A stretch of 6,161 nucleotides of DNA, taken from assembly GCA_902796525.1 (NCBI GenBank), contig CADBPB010000195.1, positions 1 to 6,161 of the forward strand. Reading direction: 5' to 3'. Within the stretch, counting starts at the first letter, position 1, and the number at the start of each line of letters is the position of its first letter. Source of the DNA: an uncultured Erysipelotrichaceae bacterium. GTDB taxonomy: Bacteria > Bacillota_I > Bacilli_A > Erysipelotrichales > Erysipelotrichaceae. The notes beneath the pieces were generated by a model. The model did not search any database. It was not told the DNA's origin and saw only the letters and a program-made list of their open reading frames with translations. Below, in pieces: positions 1 to 5,685 of the stretch. The position numbers and the translations under genes are program-made.

Positions 1-189
1 AATGACCACAAACAAGAGTCCACCCATGATCGGAGTTTTTTCTTTATTCTTGAATTCGGCCAGCGCGTATTCGGAAGTGACCTGGTTGATATCTTTTTTC
101 TTAAGAAAACGGATAAAGAAAGGCATGCCGATCAGCATCAGGATCAGCACGGCAGCAAATCCGATCAGAAACAGGATATCGTTTTCCAT
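1..189 (-). CDS. mraY: MraY, phospho-N-acetylmuramoyl-pentapeptide-transferase (N-terminal 63 residues, cut by window edge)
   Basis: Starts at the ATG complementary to 187-189 and runs off the left edge. MraY is the membrane enzyme that joins UDP-MurNAc-pentapeptide to undecaprenyl phosphate, giving lipid I. The visible part has a first transmembrane segment at about residues 5-27 (ILFLIGFAAVLILMLIG...), a basic stretch FLKKK, and then the family signature region ending in KTPIMGGLLF at about 50-59, which matches the K.GTPTMGG motif of MraY. An in-frame stop lies two codons upstream of the ATG, so this start is well bounded. The gene begins 16 nt after the PBP stop. The only purine-rich elements are a TTAGG about 15 nt away and an AGGG touching the start, so translation probably depends on coupling to the PBP gene. 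The catalytic aspartates lie outside the window. Identity is supported by both sequence and position in the dcw cluster. Confidence 0.93.
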   Translation of the reverse strand, partial: MENDILFLIGFAAVLILMLIGMPFFIRFLKKKDINQVTSEYALAEFKNKEKTPIMGGLLFVVI

Positions 190-205
190 ACCCTAATATC
201 ATAAC

Positions 206-2428
206 CTAATCATCAGCATCATTGTCAAGTTCTTCATCGCTCTCCCCGATCGGTTCTTCTTCTTCGATCGCATAGTCGCGAAGCCGTACTGTAACACTGC
301 CGGTGCTTTCCATGATCGTTCCGGGGGAAACGGATTGATCGTATACGGTTCCGGAACCTTCGATTGCGATATTCAAGCCTGCCATATTGGCATAATTTAC
401 GATATCCTTGCGGGTCCAGCCGCCAAAATCCGGCAGAGCGATATTTCTGCCGTCGGTCAACAGGAATACTTTCTGTTTCGTATAGACGTCGCTGCCGGCA
501 GAGGGATACTGTTCGACGACTTTCGTTCCGTCGCCGATCATGACCGGTTCCAGATCATAGCTGTCCAGGATCTGCTGAGCTTCCGCCGCCGTTTTGGCAC
601 GCAGATTGAACATATCATATCTGAAGATATATTTTTCGGCATTCGCTTCATCCTGCAGGACGATGTTTTCCAGCAATGCGATGCGGTCGATCAGATCAGG
701 GATCGGCTTGATCTCATAGTTGAAATATACAGTCTCGGGAGAGACATAGGCAAAATAGATCATGTATTCGGGGTCTTCGTAAGGAAAGCCAAGAACGCAG
801 GAAATGATATTGGTTGATTCGTCGTAGCCTCCGTCCAGCGGGATCTCCGATGTTCCCGTTTTTCCCATGACGCTGACGGTTTTTGCCGCATAGTGCCGGC
901 AGGTCCCTTCGGGATCGGAAACCACTCTTCTGAGAAGATCATGCATCTGATCTGCCGTACTTTTGGCGATTGGCGTATCGACGATATTCCGTTTCCCCTG
1001 GTAGACGGTGGTATTGGTATTGGGATCGACGATCTTTTCGATGAAATACGGTTTCAGCATCTCGCCGTTGCCGAAGATCGCCGTATAGGTCTGCAGGATC
1101 TGCAGCATCGTCAGGGACGAACCCTGCCCGTAGGTCGCAGTGATATCATCGACCGGAGACAGACCGTAGTTGGTATATCCAGGCACTTCATCGATGCCAT
1201 CGCTGTTTACCGTCTCATAGAGATGGAAACGGTGGAGGTATTCTTCATAGTTGCTTATTCCGACATATTGCGAAAGCAGAGTCGCGGTCGCAACGTTGCT
1301 GGAATAGATCAGTCCGTAGTCCAGAGGAATATTCCCCCAGTCGCGGTTGGAAACGTTGTTGATGCAGCCCAGGCGGTATGCACCGTAGGTCCTGCTGGCA
1401 TCATCTATATAACAGTAAGGCGAAGAATCGAACAGTGTATCTCCGTCATAGACGCCCAGATCCATGGCAGCGGCATAGATGACCGCTTTCATGACCGAAC
1501 CGGGCTCATAGGCAAGCTGCGATCCGAAATTGACCTGGACATCATCGCCAGTGAGATTGTTCGGATCGAACGACGGTGTCTGCCCCCAGGCCAGGATCTT
1601 GCCGGTCTTGATCTCGACCACCGAGCCCCATGCCCTGCTGGCGTTCTTGTATTCCATCGTCGCATTCAGACAGGTATTCAAAGCTTCCTGTATGGAAAGA
1701 TCCAGCGTAAGATAGACATCGAAACCGTCGACAGCCGGTTTTATCTCGTCGTACATACCTGGAAGGATATATCCGTGCTTGTCTCTCTGATAGGAATGAT
1801 AGCCATCCGTTCCGGATAGTTCATCATTCAGATATGCTTCCAGACCCAGATTGCCGACAAGACGTCCGTTGTCGTCGGAACGGGCAAATCCCACCATCTG
1901 GGGCGAGAATGTTTCTCCGTAAGGATAATAACGTTTATAGGAATTACGGAAACCGATGCCATGCAGGTCTTCGATCGCCAGGATCTCGTTGCGCTGTTCT
2001 TCGCTCAGGTTCCGTCCGTTGGCTCCCAGTTCCGTCTGATACAGTCCGCTGCTGGAGCTAAGGATCTCATAGATGTCTGCTTCGGGGATCTCCAGGATCG
2101 GCGAAAGCATTCTAGCCGTATAAAGCGGATCATCGACATAGGCGATCTCATCATCGGCCGAAAGACGGTCGGGATCCAGATAGCAGATGATATCGTAGGT
2201 CTGCACGTCCTGCGCGACGATCGTGCCATTTGCATCATAGATATTCCCGCGTGATGCAAAGATCTTCTCGTCAACATTCGATACCGAACTGACATAATCG
2301 TCCAGCGACGTCATCGAACGCACATGGATCTTGAAGATCGTAACTAAAAAAACATTCACGATGATCGCCGTGATACAAACAAACATTAAAAAATATAACA
2401 GTCCCAGCAGACGGTTGCAGCGTTTCAT
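206..2428 (-). CDS. Class B penicillin-binding protein (FtsI/PBP2B/PBP2x-type) with two PASTA domains
   Basis: A 740-residue septal D,D-transpeptidase, the usual length for PASTA-bearing division PBPs. Order: short basic cytosolic end, one membrane anchor at about 8-32, PBP dimer/pedestal region at about 55-230 (ASRGNIYD at 58-65, GNLGLEAYL at 192-200), transpeptidase domain at about 265-565, PASTA 1 at about 604-657, PASTA 2 at about 662-716, then a very acidic tail. Catalytic motifs are SVMK with nucleophile S311 and K314, SSN at 376-378, and KTGT at 523-526; YGQG at 433-436 is also typical. The second residue of the SxxK motif is valine where division PBPs usually have threonine. The ATG shares one base with the ftsL stop (TGATG), with an AGGTGG Shine-Dalgarno at 2437-2432. 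It should cross-link septal peptidoglycan together with FtsL and an FtsW flippase/polymerase partner. By position it equals B. subtilis pbpB or streptococcal pbp2x; the symbol is left open because naming differs by lineage. Confidence 0.96.
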   Translation of the reverse strand: MKRCNRLLGLLYFLMFVCITAIIVNVFLVTIFKIHVRSMTSLDDYVSSVSNVDEKIFASRGNIYDANGTIVAQDVQTYDIICYLDPDRLSADDEIAYVDDPLYTARMLSPILEIPEADIYEILSSSSGLYQTELGANGRNLSEEQRNEILAIEDLHGIGFRNSYKRYYPYGETFSPQMVGFARSDDNGRLVGNLGLEAYLNDELSGTDGYHSYQRDKHGYILPGMYDEIKPAVDGFDVYLTLDLSIQEALNTCLNATMEYKNASRAWGSVVEIKTGKILAWGQTPSFDPNNLTGDDVQVNFGSQLAYEPGSVMKAVIYAAAMDLGVYDGDTLFDSSPYCYIDDASRTYGAYRLGCINNVSNRDWGNIPLDYGLIYSSNVATATLLSQYVGISNYEEYLHRFHLYETVNSDGIDEVPGYTNYGLSPVDDITATYGQGSSLTMLQILQTYTAIFGNGEMLKPYFIEKIVDPNTNTTVYQGKRNIVDTPIAKSTADQMHDLLRRVVSDPEGTCRHYAAKTVSVMGKTGTSEIPLDGGYDESTNIISCVLGFPYEDPEYMIYFAYVSPETVYFNYEIKPIPDLIDRIALLENIVLQDEANAEKYIFRYDMFNLRAKTAAEAQQILDSYDLEPVMIGDGTKVVEQYPSAGSDVYTKQKVFLLTDGRNIALPDFGGWTRKDIVNYANMAGLNIAIEGSGTVYDQSVSPGTIMESTGSVTVRLRDYAIEEEEPIGESDEELDNDADD

Positions 2429-2733
2429 CAGCCACCTGTCACTGCGATGATATTATCGGAATCCTGGTAAAGATCCGCCTCTTCTGCCAAGGCATAGACT
2501 CTTTCTTTGTTTTGCAGAGTATTGATGTCGTAACGCAAAGACTGGTTTTCCAGTTTCAGGGCATCGGCCTCTTCCTGCATCGCCTGTATCCTCATGGCCA
2601 GGGAAGTGTTCATGGTGTTGATCAGAAGGCTTGTCGCCAGCAAAAGGATCAGAGACAGCGTGAAAAGAGCTTCCGCGACATGAAGCAGATCGATCTTTCT
2701 TCTTTTTTTTCTGCTTTTAACGATTCTTCCCAT
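2428..2733 (-). CDS. ftsL: FtsL-like cell division protein (bitopic, coiled coil)
   Basis: A 101-residue bitopic protein with the classic FtsL layout. It has a highly basic cytosolic end (residues 1-14, with SRKKRRK at 7-13), one transmembrane helix at about 19-39, and an extracytoplasmic coiled-coil stretch at about 44-76 (QEEADALKLENQSLRYDINTL region) with heptad-like leucines. FtsL proteins diverge strongly in sequence, so the call rests on length, topology and position between rsmH and the septal PBP. It forms a subcomplex with DivIB/FtsQ and DivIC/FtsB that activates septal wall synthesis. The start overlaps the end of rsmH by 17 nt, and a strong AAGGAG at 2744-2739 sits 5 nt before the ATG, inside rsmH coding sequence. 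An eight-A run (plus strand T at 2703-2710) encodes part of the basic segment. The stop TGA shares its last base with the PBP start. Confidence 0.88.
   Translation of the reverse strand: MGRIVKSRKKRRKIDLLHVAEALFTLSLILLLATSLLINTMNTSLAMRIQAMQEEADALKLENQSLRYDINTLQNKERVYALAEEADLYQDSDNIIAVTGG
2432..2437 (-). promoter_or_regulatory. Ribosome binding site of the PBP gene, inside ftsL
   Basis: AGGTGG on the minus strand, 3 nt before the ATG at 2428-2426, which itself overlaps the ftsL stop in TGATG. It supports the chosen PBP start and tight coupling with ftsL. Confidence 0.75.
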
Positions 2734-3631
2734 TTGTTCTCCTTATTCCTCTTACGATCGCGCTTCTTGCGCGGCTGTTTGTTTCCAGTTCGGCTTCGCC
2801 GGCTTTCTTTCCGTGGTTCAGCAATACATAGTCGGGCTGTCTGATCTCTTCCGGCCGTAGGGCGATGCGTTTATCGTCTTCGACCGTGCTCAATTCTTTG
2901 AAGCGGTATTTTACCAGCCTGTCTTCAAGGGAATGGAAGGTGATGATGACCACCCTGCCATCTTCCTTCAGAATGCGGTCGAACATCTCCAGGAAACTTT
3001 TCAGACTGTCCAGCTCGTGATTCACTTCGATACGGATCGCCTGGAAACTCTGTTTCGCGGGATGTCCTTTTTTGGAAAGGACTTTGGCCGGCAGCGCTCT
3101 TTTGATCGTTTCCACCAGCTGCAGGGTCGTCTCGATCGGACGCTCCTCCAGGATCCTGTCGGCGATCCTTGCGGCATTGCGTTCTTCGCCGTAATCTCTC
3201 AGGATGCGGATCAGATCCTCCCTGCCATATGTGTTAACGACATCATAGGCCGTCAGCTGCGCTTCCTGGTCCATGCGCATATCCAGCGGCGCATCGTAGC
3301 GGTAGGAAAAGCCGCGGTCGCCCTCATCGAACTGGGGCGATGATACGCCAAGATCCAGCAGGATCCCATCGACCTGGCTGACATACTTATCCATGTTTTT
3401 GAAGTTGTCATGGATAAATACGACATTGTCATAGCCGGATAAGCTTTCTTTCGATTCCCGGATGGCTTCTTCATCGAGATCGAAGCAGTACAGTTTCCCT
3501 TGATCCAGTTTTTCCAGGATCAGTTTTGCATGGCCGCCTCTTCCCAGCGTGCCATCGACATAGATGCCGTCTTTTTTGATGCCCAGCAATTCGATGACTT
3601 CTTCCGGCATCACCGGCAGATGTCTAGTCAT
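2717..3631 (-). CDS. rsmH: RsmH (MraW), 16S rRNA (cytosine(1402)-N4)-methyltransferase
   Basis: A 304-residue SAM-dependent methyltransferase, close to the usual 310. RsmH makes the N4-methyl modification of C1402 in the decoding centre of 16S rRNA. Visible signatures are the SAM-binding loop VDGTLGRGGHA at 25-35, the acidic end of the next strand FDLDEEAI at 50-57, and the strongly conserved LLDLGVSSPQFD at 91-102 followed by RGFSYRYDAPLDMRMD at 106-121. Also present are GHPAKQSFQAIRIEVNHEL at 189-207 and ITFHSLEDRLVK at 230-241. The ATG lies inside the end of mraZ (ATGACTAG, 8-nt overlap) and no good Shine-Dalgarno precedes it, so translation is likely coupled to mraZ. The gene ends 17 nt inside ftsL. 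All key motifs are intact. Confidence 0.98.
   Translation of the reverse strand: MTRHLPVMPEEVIELLGIKKDGIYVDGTLGRGGHAKLILEKLDQGKLYCFDLDEEAIRESKESLSGYDNVVFIHDNFKNMDKYVSQVDGILLDLGVSSPQFDEGDRGFSYRYDAPLDMRMDQEAQLTAYDVVNTYGREDLIRILRDYGEERNAARIADRILEERPIETTLQLVETIKRALPAKVLSKKGHPAKQSFQAIRIEVNHELDSLKSFLEMFDRILKEDGRVVIITFHSLEDRLVKYRFKELSTVEDDKRIALRPEEIRQPDYVLLNHGKKAGEAELETNSRARSAIVRGIRRTNGKNR
2739..2744 (-). promoter_or_regulatory. Ribosome binding site of ftsL, inside the rsmH coding region
   Basis: AAGGAG on the minus strand, 5 nt before the ftsL ATG (2733-2731). It decides the ftsL start and shows that ftsL can initiate independently although it overlaps rsmH by 17 nt. Confidence 0.85.
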
Positions 3632-4061
3632 TGTTCAGCAAGTCGCTGAGGTTTTCGGCGACTTCCTCATAGTTTTCCGAAGCGATGCTGTAGTAGTTCT
3701 CCCAGGTCTGTCTGTCCCAGATCTCGATATGATCGTTGGCGCCAATGATGACGCATTCCTTAGAAATGTTCACCGTGTTCGCCAGAAACGACGGGATCGG
3801 GATACGGCCCTGGTTGTCGAGACTGCATTCGGTCGCGGTGCTGGTGAGTGTACGGACATACTGCCTTACGGCGCTTTTTGTCGTAGGAAGCTTGTTGATC
3901 TCTTTGAACAGTTTTTCCCACTGTTCCAAAGAATAGATCGTCAGACAGTCATCCAATCCGAGAGTCAATATGAAAGTCGCATGAAGCTCTTCACGGAACT
4001 TGCTGGGAATGATGATCCTTCCCTTGGCATCCAGATTGTGAGTGTACTGGCCGATGAACAT
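3624..4061 (-). CDS. mraZ: MraZ, AbrB-fold transcriptional regulator of the dcw operon
   Basis: A 145-residue protein made of two tandem swapped-hairpin AbrB/SpoVT-type domains. The first is at about 5-50 with the DxKGR signature in NLDAKGRIIIPSKFR (9-23), the second at about 77-125 with LDNQGRIPIPS (81-91). MraZ forms ring-like oligomers that bind short direct repeats near their own promoter; it represses the operon in E. coli and has been reported as an activator in Mollicutes. This is the first gene of the operon. It is preceded by a sigma-A-like promoter and four 10-bp repeats that run right up to the start codon, so autoregulation is very likely. In the second domain the signature is DNQGR rather than DxKGR, a common divergence of the second half. 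The stop overlaps the rsmH start by 8 nt. Confidence 0.97.
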   Translation of the reverse strand: MFIGQYTHNLDAKGRIIIPSKFREELHATFILTLGLDDCLTIYSLEQWEKLFKEINKLPTTKSAVRQYVRTLTSTATECSLDNQGRIPIPSFLANTVNISKECVIIGANDHIEIWDRQTWENYYSIASENYEEVAENLSDLLNND

Positions 4062-4101
4062 GTCCCACTTTCCCCCACTTTAGACCACTTTCTACCACTA
4101 T
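4062..4101 (-). promoter_or_regulatory. MraZ operator: four tandem 10-bp boxes (A[A/T]AGTGG + 3 variable bases)
   Basis: Read on the minus strand, four direct repeats follow each other with an exact 10-bp period and no gap: ATAGTGGTAG (4101-4092), AAAGTGGTCT (4091-4082), AAAGTGGGGG (4081-4072) and AAAGTGGGAC (4071-4062). The core AGTGG is invariant. The 10-bp period places all boxes on one face of the helix. This agrees with MraZ boxes known from other bacteria (TGGG-type repeats in E. coli, AAAGTG-type repeats in Mollicutes). The array begins at the last base of the -10 hexamer and ends at the base before the mraZ ATG. It therefore covers the predicted transcription start and the whole 5' leader, including the G-rich stretch that must serve as Shine-Dalgarno. 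Confidence 0.9.
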
Positions 4102-4128
4102 TATGGCAAATCGATCTGCAAAAGTAAA
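4100..4128 (-). promoter_or_regulatory. Predicted sigma-A promoter of the mraZ operon
   Basis: On the minus strand TTTACT (4128-4123, 4/6 match to TTGACA), a 17-nt spacer and CATAAT (4105-4100, 5/6 match to TATAAT). The expected start is an A near 4093, giving a leader of about 32 nt made almost wholly of the MraZ boxes. The promoter starts only about 22 nt downstream of the terminator U-tract of the preceding gene. Confidence 0.75.
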
Positions 4129-4150
4129 GAAAATATGATAGATATTGCAC

Positions 4151-4176
4151 AAAAAAAGCAGCATTTCTGCTGCCTG
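4151..4176 (-). terminator. Intrinsic (Rho-independent) terminator of the upstream 462-residue gene
   Basis: On the minus strand the arms GCAGCA (4173-4168) and TGCTGC (4163-4158) pair perfectly around a GAAA tetraloop (4167-4164), followed at once by seven T (4157-4151). An A-U and a G-U pair (4175/4156 and 4174/4157) can lengthen the stem to 8 bp at the cost of two U. The plus-strand reading has no T-tract after the hairpin, so it acts in one direction. It separates the unknown gene (stop at 4220) from the mraZ promoter. Confidence 0.88.
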
Positions 4177-4219
4177 TAAAATCGGAATCATAGGGAAATA
4201 GACGAAAATCAGCGGGACA

Positions 4220-5608
4220 TCATCTGACTTTTAAAACGAAGCGGCTGTTCCCTTTGCATGGAGAACCGTTTCGATCATATACCCTAATGGAGACGGCAAT
4301 ATCTCTGTCGCGCATGTCTTCACTGATCGAGAAGATATTATATGCTTCAAAGACGCTTTCCGCCAGCGGATAGTCGCCGATCCGCTTCATCATCAACTTG
4401 CGGTCGAAGACAATCGTCCGGTCTTCCAGGACGAACTCATAGCGCAACGTGTCCGCTTCATTCTCCGTATCATAGGTATTGTCTTCCTTCAGCACCAGGT
4501 ATTCCGATGCGATATTCATCGGTCTGAGCACATTCATGATGGCGATGCGATCTCCTACATGCACGGTCGCATCATCCAGATCGACGATGCTTAAGATCAC
4601 CTGGCTCTCATCCAGATGATATACATTCTCCCGGCAGTCCTCTTTCACGCGATCGATCCTGCAGGTATAGAGAAACTCATCCGCATCGAAAGGCACGGCT
4701 TCTGCCTTGCGGCCGCAATTGCGCAGATAGGCTTCGCCGATATCGTAATGATAATAAGTGAAATGTTCCGGATCTTCGATATCGCGATGCGCGCGCAGAT
4801 ACGGAAGTTCGGTCTTATAGGAAGTGCTGTCCGGATCGAAGAGATAGATAAAGAATGTCACGTCTGCCTTCTGGTAGAATGCGACATCGTTTGCCCGGAA
4901 CATCTTCAGGTATCCCATGTGGTAAAACCACGTGCCCAGATAGGGTTCCAGATATCCCGGAAGCGTATCGGTAGTGATATCAAGTCCTTTCATGCGCGAG
5001 AACTCCACCATCGCCTGCTTGTGCGCCGGGGGATTGAAACGGCAGATGATCGCTTTCTCTTTGACGGCGATACGGATCGGACGGAAAATCTCGGCAAGCG
5101 TTTTGCTGTCATGCGTCAGTCTGACGCAGATCCTGTATTCCCCTTCCGGCAGCGCATCGTAAGGATCTCCTTTTTCATCAAGATAATTGATCCCGTCGTC
5201 AAGAAAAGCGCCGTGCCGCGTATCGGTCGCGCTGACGATGACCGCCTTATATTCTGTATCGCGGTAATACGCCGTGATCGTCGCATCCCTTAAGGATTCT
5301 TCGGGACGGTCCGGATCTTTCACCTGCAGTTCAGGAAAGCCATATTTCAGCAGTTCCGCCCTGTCGTCGTCCATTCCTTCCGGATAAAAAACCATCCCAG
5401 GCTGATCGAGATAAACATTGCGGTCGTTTTTATGAGTTTGTTCGACATAGCGTATCCTTCTGCCGCCGCCATCGAAAAGGCTGACAGAAAGCACGGCATC
5501 TTCTGGGATTTCTTCGTCATGGATGATTTCTCCGGACACCATGAAATGTCTGCCATAGTCGATAAAAGATGTGGAATCGGCCGGATTGCTTATCGTCAGT
5601 TTAAACAT
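4220..5608 (-). CDS. Unrecognised 462-residue protein, probably soluble, with beta-sandwich-like ends
   Basis: I do not recognise a family. The reading starts at the ATG at 5608-5606. A longer form beginning with TTG at 5644 is unlikely because that TTG is part of a -35 box. No signal peptide or transmembrane helix is evident, so the product is probably cytosolic. The N-terminal part looks beta-rich and immunoglobulin-like: FKLTISNPADSTSF (2-15), FMVSGEI (22-28), AVLSVSLFDGGGRRIRYV (38-55), LPEGEYRICVRL (153-164). The middle (about 195-300) is rich in Tyr, Phe, His and Pro (EPYLGTWFYHMGYLKMF at 221-237, TYYHYDIGEAYL at 284-295). The C-terminal part (about 335-462) again shows alternating beta-like strands, ending RFVLKVR. 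Four cysteines lie at scattered positions (161, 189, 298, 316) plus C325 and C451; no metal-site spacing is obvious. Codon use resembles its neighbours. It is a single-gene transcript between its own promoter and a terminator. Alternatives such as a sugar-binding or scaffold protein are guesses only. Confidence 0.85.
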   Translation of the reverse strand: MFKLTISNPADSTSFIDYGRHFMVSGEIIHDEEIPEDAVLSVSLFDGGGRRIRYVEQTHKNDRNVYLDQPGMVFYPEGMDDDRAELLKYGFPELQVKDPDRPEESLRDATITAYYRDTEYKAVIVSATDTRHGAFLDDGINYLDEKGDPYDALPEGEYRICVRLTHDSKTLAEIFRPIRIAVKEKAIICRFNPPAHKQAMVEFSRMKGLDITTDTLPGYLEPYLGTWFYHMGYLKMFRANDVAFYQKADVTFFIYLFDPDSTSYKTELPYLRAHRDIEDPEHFTYYHYDIGEAYLRNCGRKAEAVPFDADEFLYTCRIDRVKEDCRENVYHLDESQVILSIVDLDDATVHVGDRIAIMNVLRPMNIASEYLVLKEDNTYDTENEADTLRYEFVLEDRTIVFDRKLMMKRIGDYPLAESVFEAYNIFSISEDMRDRDIAVSIRVYDRNGSPCKGNSRFVLKVR

Positions 5609-5615
5609 CGAAATC

Positions 5616-5644
5616 ATTGTAAGTAGAAAAGAAATGCTTGTCAA
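5616..5644 (-). promoter_or_regulatory. Near-consensus sigma-A promoter of the unknown gene, predicting a leaderless mRNA
   Basis: On the minus strand TTGACA (5644-5639, 6/6), a spacer of exactly 17 nt (5638-5622) and TACAAT (5621-5616, 5/6). The standard distance puts +1 at G5609 or A5608, and the ATG of the gene is 5608-5606. No Shine-Dalgarno-like sequence precedes this ATG, the alternative ATG at 5617, the TTG at 5644, or the internal ATG at 5542. Confidence 0.8.
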
Positions 5645-5657
5645 ACAGCGATATAAT
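5629..5657 (+). promoter_or_regulatory. Probable promoter of the divergent kinase gene (perfect -10, poor -35)
   Basis: TATAAT at 5652-5657 is a perfect -10 hexamer. At 17-nt spacing the -35 position (5629-5634, AAGAAA) does not match consensus, and no extended TG motif precedes the -10. The better hexamer TTGTCA at 5638-5643 is only 8 nt away, too close to work with this -10. Expected start is near 5664, giving a leader of about 34 nt. An activator may be required. The -35 position lies within the spacer of the opposing promoter. Confidence 0.55.
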
Positions 5658-5665
5658 GAAAACGA

Positions 5666-5685
5666 TCCGATGCTGAAGTATCGGA
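5666..5685 (+). promoter_or_regulatory. Leader hairpin directly against the kinase Shine-Dalgarno
   Basis: The arms TCCGATGC (5666-5673) and GTATCGGA (5678-5685) pair over 8 bp, one of them a G-U wobble, around the tetraloop TGAA (5674-5677). The last stem base, A5685, is the first A of the AAGGAG ribosome binding site (5685-5690). The hairpin would start within a few bases of the predicted RNA 5' end. It could protect the 5' end or tune ribosome access. No T-tract follows, so it is not a terminator. Confidence 0.5.

Noticed and set aside
2..196. Short plus-strand frame at the left edge
   Set aside because: The minus strand here encodes a clear MraY N-terminus with the KTPIMGG motif.
893..1819. 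A 308-codon plus-strand open frame
   Set aside because: It lies antisense within the PBP transpeptidase and pedestal coding region, whose minus-strand protein has all catalytic motifs; the plus frame has no recognisable domain.
4062..4101. The four tandem repeats as a CRISPR or minisatellite
   Set aside because: Units are only 10 bp without spacers, and they match known MraZ boxes in sequence and position.
3564..4127. A 187-codon plus-strand open frame across mraZ and the start of rsmH
   Set aside because: It is the complement of two certain genes and of the mraZ operator; no independent evidence supports it.
4616..5293. A 225-codon plus-strand open frame opposite the unknown gene
   Set aside because: No good ribosome site or promoter was seen, and the minus-strand frame is far longer and has a matching promoter and terminator. 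With the minus gene unassigned, some doubt remains.
5638..5643. TTGTCA as the -35 box of the kinase promoter
   Set aside because: It is only 8 nt from the TATAAT, and no -10-like hexamer lies about 17 nt downstream of it.
5609..5644. N-terminal extension of the unknown protein from TTG at 5644 (MTSISFLLTMIS...), which could look like a weak signal peptide
   Set aside because: The TTG is part of a perfect -35 box, no Shine-Dalgarno precedes it, and the predicted transcript begins downstream of it.
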